The notes beneath the pieces were generated by a model. The model did not search any database and was not told where the DNA came from. It saw only the letters and a program-made list of their open reading frames with translations. This document shows, piece by piece, positions 40,551 to 52,780 of a stretch of 64,000 bases of DNA (position 1 is its first letter; every line of letters starts with the position of its first letter). Source of the stretch: Symsagittifera roscoffensis (taxonomy: Eukaryota; Xenacoelomorpha; Acoela; Convolutidae); assembly GCF_963678635.1 (NCBI RefSeq), contig NC_087070.1:558001-622000 (forward strand). Reading direction: 5' to 3'. The position numbers and the translations under genes were made by a program.

Positions 40551-41285
40551 AGACCAAAGCTTTCGTTGGGACCTCTCAATTTTTGTCGAAAACCGGACTT
40601 GGTCAAAACCGATTAATTGGGTGAAATCATGAGCCAAGCACCTTAACACGGATATCGGTAGATAACATTTGCTGCGAAAAAATTCGTAAAGTTGAACATA
40701 ATTGTCAGAAAACGATCCCTGAGAAAGCATGAATAATTGAATGCTTTCGACAGGTTCCGTTCTTTTTCCCGCTGATATAATTTCGAACGGAAAAATTACT
40801 CGTCTCGTAATTATCTTTCAAATGAAAAAACTTTCAAATAAAATTTCTTTTAAGACATTAATGAAGTAAAGAGAGAAGCTTAAGCTAGTAAGTTTGTTGA
40901 TAAAGTACAGGAGGAAGTCTTACATTTTAACTTCTTTGTATACAGAAAGTTGCACGTAATGACTAAGTGTTTGCGTATGCTCTCCAAGAGAAAGTTTGAG
41001 CATTTTGCGGTGCTGAAGTTAAACAAAAAAGTTCAATGAATCGTCCTGTTGTAAAGAATCTTTAATGAACGTAACATAGAGTTTGAGGAAAATTGTGTAG
41101 AGAGCAATTTGGGAAAATGTATCTATTGTTTTGCAGGGGAGGGTATCTATTGTTTTCCAGGGGAGGGAAAATATCCCTGAGGGAAACTCGAAATTTATCT
41201 TAAAAATGATTTTAAAAATGAGCTAAAACTTCGTAAGAGGAAATCATTTAAAAAAAGAAGAAACTAATTTCGCAGCAACAAAATC
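40551..41285. other. AT-rich DNA, nothing recognised
   Basis: A short GGGGAGGG(TATCTATTGTTTTCCAG) duplication lies near 41130-41165. No gene supported. Confidence 0.4.
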
Positions 41286-41830
41286 AAACAAGACGGCTCG
41301 TATCAGGGCGAAGCCCTAATTATTCCGACTGCATTCTAGTTTCTATGGAGTAGTGAAAACTAAAACAATTATGAAACTTTCGAGAAAAAAAATTTAAAAA
41401 ATTTTTAAGAACATTTTGACTTTTTTTTTGAAAATCATCCCCCACGCGGTATCTTAAGTAGAAACTGATATGTTTTGCATATCGCAAAGTCTCAAATAGA
41501 CCAAAGAGCATACCTCGATCCAATAAAGCGGAATGAAACTCTGCTTACACGTTAATAGCACAAAATATGTCAACTGTGTCAACTGTCCCAGTTCAACTGT
41601 CCCAGTTTGGCCATATTGGCAATCTTGAAATCCCCATAACTTGAAGAAAAAAGATCAAAAGCGAAAAATCTTTTTAATTATGAGATCAGGGCAACATTGT
41701 TTTTCCCATGATAAATTTAAAAATTTTGTCAGAAATTGCTAGTTAAAAAGTCGAAAATTGTCTAGAAGAAAAAAAAACACCCCGAGCACAAATATTCCGT
41801 CATTTTCATCAAAAATAGTCGCCCTGACTG
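41286..41830 (+). repeat. Copy of the satellite-related dispersed element
   Basis: It begins ACAAGACGGCTCGTATCAGG and GCGAAGCCC, contains GTTAATAGC and GTCCCAGTTTGGCC, and ends GCTAGTTAAAAAGTCGAAAA and GAGCACAAATATTCCGTC. This is the opposite orientation to the copies at 17.4-18.4 kb. Confidence 0.65.
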
Positions 41831-43400
41831 TAGATTCTTGCATAATAAATGATTATATCGGATTTTCATCGTCAGACTCAAAAAATCTCAAACAAAATTG
41901 GCTATAAATGATTAAGTTTGATTACAATCCTAATATCTTTTCTGTAGCATATAATATTACAAATTTTGTTCAATGTAATTTCATTTCTTTTTTTTCAGTT
42001 TCTAGGTTTAACGGTTACCATAAGATTTTGAATTATCTCTTCTTTTCATTTTGACAGTTTGAAATTTTTGTTTAATTTTTTTACCATTGTCATGTTACGA
42101 AATCGTTCTTCGCCCACTTTTACTATCGTCATTCGCCCACTGCTTAGAGTGAGTGATGTCTGGAGATAAAAACCATCCATATCACAAATATTGCGTCATT
42201 TTCTTTCAAACTAGTTGCCCGAACTGGAGATCCGTGGATAAAAAATGTTTATATTGAATTTTCATTGGCAGTTTGAATAAAATTCAATTGTAATTGCTTA
42301 AAATTGATTAAAATTTGGATTATATTACCAATATCTCTTCTCTTGTCTATTCAATTGCAATTTTTTTTCGTTCATAATTCAATTTCTGCTTAGTGCAATT
42401 GCTACTTCTCACATTTCATGAAATTTTATTTTTCACATATTTTTACAATTTTTTTATTCAATTCTACTTTTTAATATGTTACTTAAATTTTTCAATTAAC
42501 TTTTCGACTATCGTTATGATAACAAACTGGTCTTTGCCCACCGTCTAGATTGAAATTGTCTGGAGAAAAAAAACCAATTTGATCACAACTTTTGCATTAT
42601 TTTTTCAAAAATAGTTGCCCGAACTGGAGATTCTTGGATAATAAATGATTATATTAGATGTTCAATGTCAGTCTCAAAAAATTCAAATATACTTGCTTAT
42701 AATTGACAAAAATTGGATTATAATCTCAACATCTATTTTCTTGCACATTTTATTGCATTTTTGTTTGATTTAATTTCATCTCCTGTTTAGATGAGTTTCT
42801 ACGTTTTACGGTTCAAAAGTTTTTAGTTTTCAATTTTGCTTTCAATTTATGAATTTTTCTACTTTTCAATCTGATATTTTATCCTTTTGTTTAATTTTTT
42901 TGACATCGTCATGTTAAGAAATTGTTCTTCGCCCAATTTTAGTATCGCCATGCGCCCACTGCCTAGAGTGAAATTTGTTTGGAGATAAGAACCACCCAAG
43001 TCACAAATATTGCGTCATTTTCTTCAAAAATGGTTGTCCCAACTGGAGATTTTTGGATATTAAATGAATAATTTGGATATTCAATGTCAGTCTCAATAAA
43101 GTTAAAATATAATTGCTTATAATTGAATAAAATCGAATTATAATCATAATATCTTTTCTGTTGAATATATTATTGCAACTTTTTTGATGTAATTTAATTT
43201 CCTGTTCAGTGGACTTTCTACGTTTTACGGCTCATAATTTTTTCTTTTTTACATTTGTTTTCAAGTTTTGATTTATTTTCATTTTTCAATCTAGTTGTTT
43301 AATGTTTTGTTTAATTGTTATTCGCCATCGTCATGTTAAGAAATTGTTCTTCGCCCACTTTTACTGTCGCGATTTGCCTACTGCCCCCTTATGTTCAAGT
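41820..43400. repeat. Four degenerate ~400-bp tandem repeats
   Basis: Units begin with GCCCGAACTGGAGATTCTTGG-like sequence at about 41820, 42217, 42617 and 43035. They also share CATGTTA(C/A)GAAAT.GTTCTTCGCCCA, which precedes the next unit. Old divergence. Confidence 0.7.
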
Positions 43401-43492
43401 AATGGGAGGGCGTTCAATGGTTGAAATGGTTGAACGGGGGTACTTTATTTTTGATGGGGGATGGTTGAACGAGGAGGAGGGGGGGGGTTGAC

Positions 43493-43585
43493 TTAAAGTA
43501 AACTCCTCCAACTCTTCTAAGCCTTCCTTCGCCAGTTTTGCAACCTGTTGCAGCCAGTTTATCCCGATGACCCCCTTCTCGTTTT
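43493..43585 (-). CDS. Candidate short exon, unrecognised
   Basis: After an acceptor-like CCCACGTTCAG the frame reads NEKGVIGINWLQQVAKLAKE and GLEELEEFT, an amphipathic helix with strongly coding-like codons, then meets a possible donor AA followed by GTCAAC. The GC-rich codons contrast with its surroundings. No partner exon is identified. It lies beyond the stop of the 44.3-kb exon, so it would belong to another transcript. Confidence 0.35.
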
Positions 43586-43599
43586 CTGAACGTGGGTGA

Positions 43600-44299
43600 T
43601 GGGGGAGTTAAAAAGGGGGAAGAGCTTGTTTAACTTGAGAAGCCTGGTAAGAAACTTGGGGAGTATTCCAAAACTCTTTGAATTTTAGAGAATCCTTTAA
43701 ATGAAATATAAGCAACAACCAAAGGATAGACATAATTCTAGCGTCGAAACTTCTGTCCTCTTTATGGCTTATTTATTTTTGAAAAATTACTCACCTTTTC
43801 AGCAATTGGAATGATAAAAGACGCTTGTTTTTTTGCGGTCGAAGCATAAACTTCTTTGTGTGCTTTTACATGAAAAGTTAAAATAATATAAAACAACTAA
43901 GTTTTGTTTAGACTTGCAACTTAATTTTTTGTTTAATTTGCTCAAATATATACGCATTAATGATGAAAAAACAGTTTGATCAATAGCTATCGGATATAGT
44001 TTTATGTTAAGCAGTCACATAACCTCAAAATAACAGCAATTTCACTCATTTTAAGAGGGCAGATATTTTGCCATTTAATTTTTGTGTAGCCGATCATATG
44101 CGAAAGAATGAATAAAACAGAGACTGAATTTTGAACAAAGGATTTTCAGATCAACACCTGTTTTTTAGGTCACATTTTAGGTACAAGAAATAACAATACT
44201 GGTATAAATAAATAGTAATTGGTTTTTTTTATATTGGTAAACGGATTTAACTAAAAAAGCCAATGTGCGTCTTAATCAGGAACTCTATCTAGTTTTCTC
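43600..44299. other. AT-rich DNA, possible 3' flank of the 44.3-kb exon
   Basis: No recognised feature. No AATAAA was noted close to the stop. Confidence 0.4.
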
Positions 44300-44471
44300 T
44301 CAATCATACAGCGAAGCAACGTAAGCCTTCGGAGCATTATCCTGCTCTTGAAAAAGAAGGGAAGACGCCGGTTTTTCTACCGTCCAGCCCCAGTCTGGCA
44401 TACACACCAGTTTCTCATTGTAGATCCCAGCATAGTAATAAAAATTAAACCCACTTACGTAGATTTCTTGT
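44300..44471 (-). CDS. Terminal exon of an unrecognised gene, possible relative of exon 5
   Basis: A C-rich tract and TTATAAG acceptor are followed by 57 codons, stop TGA at 44302-44300. The peptide contains QEIYVSGFNFYYYAGIYNEK, KLVCMPDWGWTVEKPASSLL and a final DNAPKAYVASLYD. Codon quality is clearly coding. Its Y-x-x-G-x-x-x-YYY-x-G pattern matches exon 5 of the 11-29 kb gene, though the rest does not obviously align. An internal TAC followed by GTAAGTGGG looks like a donor but lies inside the coding stretch. Upstream exons to the right were not found. Confidence 0.55.
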
Positions 44472-45659
44472 CTTATAAGGGGGGGGGCTTTAGTTTTTTG
44501 AAAAATGGTCTTCGATAGAAAAGAAGTGAAGTGTGTGTTTGTAAATAAAAACTTGCCCGAATTGAGGTTTCATGGATGGTTCCTAAGCTTACCACCCCGC
44601 GTTTTTAACCCCCTTTTTCTTAACACCCTCTCATATAACCCCAGGAATAGATAACATCACTACAATTTAACCCCTTTTTAATACCAATTATTAGAATCAA
44701 AGTTAAAATGCGAAGCAAAACGAAATAACAAGCATGCTGCTAAATGCGGTTTAAATTTGAACAGAAATGACCTTGCCGATAGTCTAGACTTTGATAGGAA
44801 TTGGAAAACCAATCCGATTAGCATGATTCAAATTATTAACCAGAATTGATTAGTTTTCTGCAAAATTGATTTTGATCTTGAAAATAATCTCGCTAATAAT
44901 AGATTAATTGGCTGAATTTAAATAAATTATGGAATGAAAACTGGTTGTGACCAAAAACTTGATCGATCTTGTCTAAGTTTTTTCAAATGCCAATCATTCA
45001 AAAGTAAAACTTAACTGAATTTTCGAACCATCTAAAGTTTACTATTTTTTTTGAATTCTCGGCATACAACGCAATGTCTGAAGAGTTTGCCAGCCCCTAG
45101 TCCCCACCAAGCGTCATACCAAAAGAGCGATTGTTCCGGGATTAAGTTGCTAGAGACAGCATTTTTCAAATGCGAGTCCAGTCAATGCGTTTTTCTACGT
45201 CTCCGGGAGGCTGCAAGGAGACGTCTTTTCTTGAAAAAATTGCCAAACACTAATTCTTTTTTAAAATATATACAAAGAACAAATGAACAAGTGTTCCGCT
45301 TAAGTTCGCCATAGCGTGAAGGAAACGCAAATCAGTTTTCTCCTCCTAAACCTGCATAAAATTCTGCACGTTTCTTTTTATGATTTGGTACTTTTTCTTT
45401 TTTGTAAATTGGTGCCCGCTTGAGGCGTTAAGAAAACTAAGTTTTTAAAGGGAGGCGTCTTTTTGCAAATTTGCAATTACCTTCCAAATACTAGGGTGTG
45501 AACCACTAAAATATGACTATATGCCATAATGCCAACCCTATACAGCATTTGTTGATCTTGCCAAACCGGATGTTGTTGCATCTTTTTGGTTCCCTAGTGA
45601 AGGGGGGAATAGGACTTCTCGGTTCGGGACCAGACTTTTTATTTTATTAGATCCGAAAA
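44472..45659. other. DNA upstream of the 44.3-kb exon, no supported feature
   Basis: It contains an inverted repeat ACGTCTCC/GGAGACGT near 45196-45222. The plus frame 45051-45314 has no ATG start. No exon could be supported. Confidence 0.35.
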
Positions 45660-46063
45660 AGAGGCAGAGCTTGTCAACTTTTGCAATTTTTTCCGACTCG
45701 TTTATGGTGCGATCGCATACTACTTGAATTTCCTCGACTATTGTATCGTGCGAATTTACTGTTTTGCCTTCTTTTTGAAAATCGGGGAAGATAACGTTTT
45801 AAGTGCTAATGCAAGCTCGTGGTTTGTTTTCTACTCATTTTTCATCCGAGTTCCGCTATTTTTCTTATATAATTTTAGAAAGATGAAAAAAAACATTCCG
45901 AAAACTTGGATTCTGGGAAGTTTTTTTTGATACGCTTGAAAAGCGGCCTGCTCAAAATCCAGAAAATTTTTTCGGTAATACTCTCAGTTGTTAAATTTTC
46001 CAGGGCTCCCAAGAAACGATGGTATAATTTTTCCGTTTCATTTGGTAGGAAAGCATATTGCAA
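45660..46063 (-). pseudogene. MULE transposase fragment
   Basis: The minus frame from 46063 reads QYAFLPNETEKLYHRFLGAL, then IKKNFPESKFSECFFSSF, a stop, NYIRKIAELG and another stop. This matches the MULE transposase core pattern (a 'LLP-x-K-x-x-x-Y' block, then FP-x-x-x-x-x-C-x-FH and a RKI-x-E-x-GL block). The position of the conserved D-F-E is R-P-L, so the catalytic Asp is missing, and the first catalytic Asp region upstream is deleted. It lies directly downstream of a FLYWCH finger on the same strand, the usual order in FLYWCH-MULE elements. Inactive. Confidence 0.6.
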
Positions 46064-46140
46064 GCATGGACTATTCCTGAAAGACTAACATAAATAGAGT
46101 AGAGTTGATAACACATTTTTGAAGTATTTTGAAAATTCCG

Positions 46141-46551
46141 TCAGCCAACCAAAATTTGACTTTTGAAGAAACGTAGTACTTCTGAGTCGCCAAGTAAAAT
46201 CATCCTTTCGTGATCATACTTAGCGGCAAGATCGTCTGTTATGGGCTGAACTGTTGTTGTGGTGACAGCGACGGTCGGAGTATTACTCTCGCTCAGGTCC
46301 TTGGTCCTTTACAAAACTGGTCGAGCATCAGGTTTTCACATAGATATGTCGTGATTATGCTCACCCCTCGTTTGAACAGAACTTTCACCATCCGTAGTTC
46401 CTGTGGCTCGTCATTTACGAGTCTGGTATTTTTGGCAGTTCCAAATAGTAGTGGTTTTGTTCATACATTTAAGATAAAACTCGTGGCCTGATACCACTAA
46501 TATTTGTTCGTCATTGGAGGATAGAGTAAAATAGAAGGACGCTTCAAACAT
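46141..46551 (-). pseudogene. FLYWCH zinc finger with three in-frame stops
   Basis: One reading frame of 137 codons from ATG 46551 keeps protein character through three stops (46413, 46338, 46311). It reads SGHEFYLKCMNKTTTIWNCQ, KYQTRK, a stop, RATG, then RGEHNHD: the FLYWCH pattern of F-x-Y, I-W-x-C, a second Cys and H-x-H. The second Cys falls at the first stop (TGA, one base from TGC or TGT), so zinc binding is lost by the same mutation that truncates the frame. After the finger comes a Thr/Val-rich linker and LLGDSEVLRFFKSQ. FLYWCH fingers bind DNA and are often joined to MULE transposases. Confidence 0.7.
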
Positions 46552-47360
46552 TTTGGCTCATCGAATGTTAAAACAATTGTTCAGTGTAAGGCAGTACAAT
46601 TTCTGGTACGTTTTTTGAAATTATTGAGCTGCTTTCATTTAACACCATGTATGTTATCTCTGTTTTAAACTGAATGAGGGATTATTTCTCTTACTAATCG
46701 AAATACAATTATTTTTCAGACGTCAATTTGAAAAAAATCCGTTGAAAACCAAAATAATTGATTACAAAAAATTATAAATTGTACAATTTTGTTGCACAAT
46801 ATTTGTACAATTTGCTACGTTTTGTGGTTTTTACACATTTTTTAGAGACGTTTTGATGACCAAATGTTTGACTTTAGTTCAAAAAGCTAAAGGGTACAAG
46901 CGTGGTGATACGTAAATGGGCAAAGATAAAAAAAACATGAGGCAACAAAAATTAAGAAACTTAAAAGATCTAAAGGAAAATAGGGGAGCGTTATGAACAG
47001 AAAAAAAATAGAAATTAAGATCAATTTTTTAAACAATGTAAATTTTACTTCAAATAATTCGATTTGCCAAAAAAATTTGCCAAACCATTTTGCGAAAAGA
47101 AGAGTGAAGTTTTGTAGTTACTCAAACGTGTTTGCTAATATGTCTGATTGGAAAAAATTTTGATCCATTGTAATCGATTATAATCGATTATTCTTAGAGG
47201 TTTATAGAGATTTCTATAAATTCACTAAATATTTGACTTTTATCCATAGATCTCCGTTGTGGGTAGACCTTTTTTTTCACCTCATCTCATCTCAATATCT
47301 TTGATATAGTCAGGTTTTTGATGTCGGGGAGTTTTTATAATCTAAGCGCGTTTTATTAAA
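46552..47360. other. AT-rich DNA before the large duplication
   Basis: Poly(A)/poly(T)-rich sequence with GATTATAATCGATTATT-like motifs near 47.17 kb. No gene. Confidence 0.4.
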
Positions 47361-47849
47361 ACACTAGAGTAGCGTATTGATAAAAAACAGGCGGCGCGAC
47401 CAAAAAAAGACTTGCGGAGCGGCTTAAGAAAAACTGGCGGTACGACTTTAAAAAAATGGCGGCACGACTGAAGAAAAACTGTACGGCGCAAATAGTAGCG
47501 CGACTTTAAAAATCAGTCTATTAAAAAAATCAATTCTAAGAAAAATTCAAACTTAAAATACGCGTCTGTGAGAACAATTTTTTCCAACGTTTGAAACAAA
47601 AATATCTTTACTTAAATTTTTTCAATCTACAATAAAAGATAAATAACTGTTTCTACATCATCTGAATTAAGTTCCCATAATAGTTACCTCACTTCCTTCC
47701 ACAGCATACGCTGCAACAAACATTATATATTTCAAGGCCAAATTGTGTATTTCTTAAAAATTCAGTGCCGATTTGAGATCAGCTAGTGGAATCTCTAAAC
47801 AAAAAATTACAACTCAATCCACCTGCAGTGCCTTGCGCTCTTGCGGAAT

Positions 47850-47960
47850 CCTCATTTTGTAAGAGGAATACGTAAACTGTGAGAGTGATCCACATTTTGT
47901 TAGCAGAATACGCAAATTTGAGCGTATTCGAATTACTTTTGCAGAATTCACTCAAAAACC
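47850..47960. repeat. GCGGAAT-type cluster in unit 1
   Basis: CTTGCGGAATCCTCATTTTG, AGAGGAATACGTAAACTG and AGCAGAATACGCAAATTTG units; the copy in unit 2 is at 53630-53740. Confidence 0.5.
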
Positions 47961-48225
47961 AAAATTTCACTAAGTTGCTGTAACCGCTTGCTGCTAATTA
48001 CGCGATACAGTTATGGAGCCTACAAAATTTACTTTACAGGTGTTTGCTTATGGATTTCGCAACATATTGATTGGTGAAGTCTACTTGCAGTTAAGAACAA
48101 GTTTAGAGGTTTGTCGCCAGTTTCCACGGTACTACAGTGAAAAAACGTTGCGCTTATCCAGAATACATTTTGTCATCGTTATGTAGTCCCACCATTTTCA
48201 TATGATATAAGAGCTGAGGAGAGTG

Positions 48226-48714
48226 CTATACAGGATTTAGGGGGGGGGGGGGGTTGGCGGAAGCCTTTCTCCCTCAGGCATTTGACCCCCTGCCGACCCA
48301 AAGGAGTCAAAGTCGCCTTTAGAAAAAATTTAGAGTCGGTCGGCCAAAAATGGATTTCTTGAAAAGTACCAAAGGGGGGACCCCTTTGATACTTTTTAAG
48401 AAATCCATTTTTGGCCGACCGACTCTAAAATTGTCCTAAAGGCGACTTTGACTCCAGTATATATTAACTTTGAGGGGGAGCTCGCGCCAAAAAAAATCGA
48501 GTTTTTTTTGTCAAAATATTCCAAAAAGTGCCCAAAGCCGGCTTTTTTGACCTTTTTTTTCAAAAACTTGCCTGCGGCGCCGAAAGTTTGGCCAAAACAG
48601 CGTCTTTTAAGTGCTTTAGGAGAGCTCGGAAAATCAATTTGGCCGAACCAAATTTTTTTTTTTGAAAACCCTTATACCCCCCGCCCTCTCGAGAAAATCC
48701 TAGATCCGCCCCTG
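48226..48714. mobile_element. hAT-like non-autonomous element in unit 1
   Basis: Right terminus ATCCTAGATCCGCCCCTG, the complement of a CAGGGGCGGATCTAGGAT start typical of hAT-like CAGGG ends. The left terminus is damaged by a long G-run. Interior GGCGCCGAAAGTTTGGCCAA and GGAGAGCTCGG blocks. Translations of this family give the FSR(E/G)GGG peptide that contaminates predicted proteins. Confidence 0.6.
48303..48454. repeat. ~75-bp-arm hairpin inside the hAT-like element
   Basis: GGAGTCAAAGTCGCCTTTAG and the AGAGTCGGTCGGCCAAAAAT block pair with their complements across GGGGGGACCCC. In unit 2 most of the left arm is deleted. Confidence 0.85.
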
Positions 48715-49490
48715 CTGCCACAATGGAAAAGAAATACTCAAAATTAAACGAATTCCAAAGTTCAGTACACGTAAAGGCTGAACGTCAGAATCACTTTTTT
48801 AGGTGATTGGCGCATAGAACCTGACCATTTGAATTGAATTTGAATTTGAGTTTCCGAGGTCGTCTCATTGAACATAAACAAGGCGCAATACACTTTTAGT
48901 TTTTTAAGCATAAAAAACAAATGTAGCCGGCACTGATTGGTTCCAGACCATTTAATCATTGGCCTTTGAACCAGTTTTAAATTTCCCCAATTTTGCAAAA
49001 ATAGTGGGAAAACTCGATCAAAGAAAATTCATGCAAATTTGTGGGTCTTTTTACTTGTTCCGGCCGAAAATCAATATTTTAATTATCTTTCAATATCAGC
49101 CAATCAAATGTCAGTAGCATTGCAAATGTGTTGTTCACAGCCCAATTATCAACAAGCCGAATTTTCAAATACGCTGCAGAGTTTTAACCAGATTTAGTTC
49201 ATATATTGATGGTGGGTGTATAAATAGATCATACTGATGAAGGTTGTTTCTCTCTTATGACATGTGTTCAATCAGCAATTCTCACCAGGGACACTCTCAT
49301 CATTGAGGGTTAGATTGAGGCTCGTTCAAAAACACGAATCATCGGTACTGCAAGTCCACATGCACATTATCCATAACTTTGTTCGTCCGATGGTTTCCCG
49401 CACTCAGTAAAAAGCGAAAGAAATCGATTATATCATAATTATAATTGTTCTTTTAGCTAAATTTTAATTAATCATAAGTGCCAATTTCAG

Positions 49491-51180
49491 ATGTTTAAAC
49501 GATTTTTAATCCATTATAATGCTAACATTTTTGGCGACATTTTAATAAGTTATAATCAATCATTTTCTGATCACTACCCAATTGTTTTAGAGCTACATAC
49601 CGCAAACACCAGCGTGACAATGTCAAAAACGTATCGTGATACCACTTTCTTAAAATCTCAATGCAAGATAGATGATTTAATATTGCTTTAGTGCATGAAT
49701 TACAAGATTTCAAACACAACACAACAAAATCGATCGATGATTTATTCAAAGAATTTCAGTCGAATTAACATAGTGTTTTAGATAAATATGCACCAATGAA
49801 AAGATCTAAAACTAAAGAACCGAAAACTAAGTGCCAATGGTTGACTAATCATTAAAAAAATTTAATTGCCAGGCGTAACATGCTTCACGAAACATGGTCT
49901 AAAAACAAAAGCGCCAAGGAGCAAGATTACTCTTCGAAATTGCGGCGGGCCAATCACTGATGAATTGGCTATTGCAATTGCGTTCAATATTTATTTTTCC
50001 TCGATTGGAAATAATCTAGCCAGTAACATACCAAACCTTGGATATGATCAAGTTTTTAGCACGCCGAGTTATGCATGCGTAGTTATCCTGTCTCGGAATT
50101 GGAAATTCACACTATCTTTTCTAAGCTGCAAAAAAATCTTCCTCGGGTGTTGATGGAATAAAAAACTTCTTTATTAAAGCAAGCGCTTTGGCGGTTGTTC
50201 CTGTTTTGAAGCATCTGATTGAATTATCCTTGAAATCAGGAAGCTTTCCTTCAAATCTTGCGCAGGTGGTTGTTTGTCCTTTATATAAGGATGGATCTAA
50301 AATTGATATCAGTAGTTATAGACCAATTTGACTTCTCGCAACCTAGAGCAAAGTGTTTGAGCGAGCAATGTACAAAAGAGTATAGAATAACTTAGAAGTT
50401 AACTCTCTAAATTATATCAAACAAATTAATTTTTGCAGAAATCACAGCACTTTTGATGCAATTGCGGAAAAATTGAAAAAAATTCGCTTGGATCTGAGCA
50501 AATCAGTGAAAAAAAAACAGTATTTCTTGATTAAAAAACAAATTTGACATCCTTGATCACCAATTTTTTTTTCGAAAATTAGAAATGTTTGGCGAAAGTG
50601 GAAATAGTCTGAACTGGTTTAAAAGCTATTTGAAGCATAGGAAACAACTTGTAGAAATCGGCACTTCACATTCAACGTGGCGGAGTATAAAGTGCGGCGT
50701 TCCTCGAGGTTCTATTTTAGGCCCACTTTTGTTTCTGATATACATAATCAAGCTTACAACAATCTGCACTTTTATTGAAATTTTTTTGTTTGCAGACTCA
50801 ACAACATAACTAGTTTGAACTGCTCCGTCGAAAACTTCAATAAAAACCTAAAAGTTGTCAGCAAAGGGTTGAAAATCAATAAATTGTCCCTGAATATGGA
50901 TAAAACAGTTCAACTTAGTTTATCATCGAGTACTGCTTCCAATCATCAGTTTCATATCAAAAACATACCCTTAAAACGCGCCTCATCTTGCAAGTATCTT
51001 GGTATATATTCATGTAGCAAATTATTTTTCAATTGTTTTGATTTTATTCGAACTGGGCTTAAAAAACAATGTGGCGTTATGTTACTAAAACTGGTTTACT
51101 CAAATACTTAAGCCCTAACACTATACCAATACTGCAATACGTTATTCAAGCGTACGGTTGTACTTGTTATACAAATCTTT
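49491..51180 (+). pseudogene. LINE ORF2 corpse, unit 1
   Basis: 49491-49691 has NQSFSDHYPIVLELH, the SDH end of a LINE endonuclease. 49866-50153 has IAFNIYFSSIGNNLASNIPN, the FN-x-YF linker. From 50160 frames give SALAVVPVLKHLIELSLKSG, VVCPLYKDGSKIDISSYRPI and SKVFERAMYKRV, the early RT blocks. 50585-50809 has [38 protein letters not shown] and FADSTT in place of F-A-D-D. 50815-51111 has INKLSLNMDKTVQL and KYLGIYSC. Order and motifs are those of a jockey/CR1-type LINE. Stops, frame changes and the Asp-to-Ser change make it dead. The N-terminal endonuclease half is not recognised. Confidence 0.8.
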
Positions 51181-52780
51181 TGCCCCTTTTGATGATACAA
51201 AATAAGTAATTCCGTTGATTTACTTTAAAGAAATTTTGAAAGCCTGCGAAATGTATCTCTTGATGAAAAGATTCTAACAATTCACGGGCTCCATGTATAA
51301 AAAATTTTAAATTCGTTTTGCGGTGAGTATCAGGGATAATTTCGGAAAAATTTTTAAGTGAATTTTTCAAATTCGATACGCCTGCGTACTATACTAGAAA
51401 ATAATAAGAGGAGAACTTTAGAATTGATGAAAATATTTAATCTGAAAAGCAAACTCAACAAGCGTCACTTAGTTACCGGAAACAAAGCTTTATAATTTAT
51501 TTCGAGAGAATTCACTTCTTCTCACCAATTTTGCTGGTTTTTCTCAAGCCAATGTTCAACAGATTGCTCATCAAATGCGCGATCTATTCAAATTGAGCAA
51601 TGAAGAACTGATCAAGTTTAATTTTTGTTATTGATTTGTAGTTTAACTAAACTGATATTTCAATAGAACATGTCGGACTCGTAGAGGTCTGCTTTGATGT
51701 GGGTTTTCAAATCGTTTTTGGCGTCTGAAAGCCCCTACTTTGACTTGTTCACTTGTTACTGCTCAGTTAGGTGTCCACTGACTCTCAAGCCCCCATTCAA
51801 TGATTTTGATGTTATGGAGGCTCTAGGGGAGGAGACATAGTTAGTAGAAGCACTAACCGCAATGTGAAAAATTCAAGTTTTGTAATGAAACCGAGTGAAG
51901 TGCCTACGACTGGCGAGTTTTCAAACTCTATCATGTTTTCAGGAAGTTGTTTTTGTAACTTGTAATTCAGTTTTTTTGTGATACAGTAAAACTAATGTCA
52001 TTCAAATCGAATCATCTATTATTCAGTTGATGCACAACTTGTTAACATTGTGCCACATATCTTTTTATAAATTTTTTTGGCATTTGCAAGATCTCTTTCT
52101 TCCGCTGTTGTATTTAGGCTCAATTAGTTGTCTGTAATTTTCCTTATCTGTTGTATCTTATTTGTTTTCAATCAAATTCAGGGCAGCACTTGGCAACCTT
52201 TATGTGTTTGTTAGCCGTCCGCTCTTTGTTACTGACGCATTTAAATTTAATTCGTCTGATTTTAAAATAAGTAACATGGAGAAAAAAATTCTTTTCCTTT
52301 TTATTATTAAAATCAATTATAATTGATCATAATCTCTCCGAAAATCTCTAATAATCTATTATAATAGATTACAATCCTTTTTTCTATCAGAAATTTATCT
52401 CGCAAAAAAATCCATTAGAATGGATCACAATTTAGCTATTTTTTATGAAAACACAGTAAAAATCAAATTTAATTTAAACTTAAGCTTTAAGTACAAAAAC
52501 ACAGTTTCTTTTAGTTCGGTAACCAACTGAAAAGCACAGAAAACAAATAAAAAAATTAAACGAAATGAAGCGATTATGTTTGTTGGATAATAATTTATTA
52601 TAATCCATTATAATTGATTATATTTCAACTAAATTTGAGAAAAAAACTCAAAAAATAATCGATATGATTTTTACTGTGTTTTCGTAAAAAATAGCTAAAC
52701 TATAATCCATTATGTTTGACTTTTATCGATTTGTTTTAATCTTAGCAGATTCAACAAAAATAATAATCATTTTCACAAGG
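51181..52780. other. AT-rich part of unit 1 after the LINE
   Basis: No gene. Contains repeated ATTATAAT(C/T)CATTATAATTGATT motifs at ~52.31-52.7 kb, partly retained in unit 2 (57.66-58.05 kb). Confidence 0.45.

Noticed and set aside
39510-40730. Minus-strand repeat proteins (GRTGSN...VERGRTRSK) from the minisatellite
   Set aside because: The repeat length is not a multiple of three, so frames shift between repeats; no start, splice or end context.
46210-46491. 93-codon plus-strand ORF
   Set aside because: Shadow of the minus-strand FLYWCH relic; the start is not ATG.
48762-48998. 78-codon minus ORF, repeated at 54492-54728
   Set aside because: Identical because the region is duplicated; no recognised domain or splice context, and it lies beside transposon DNA.
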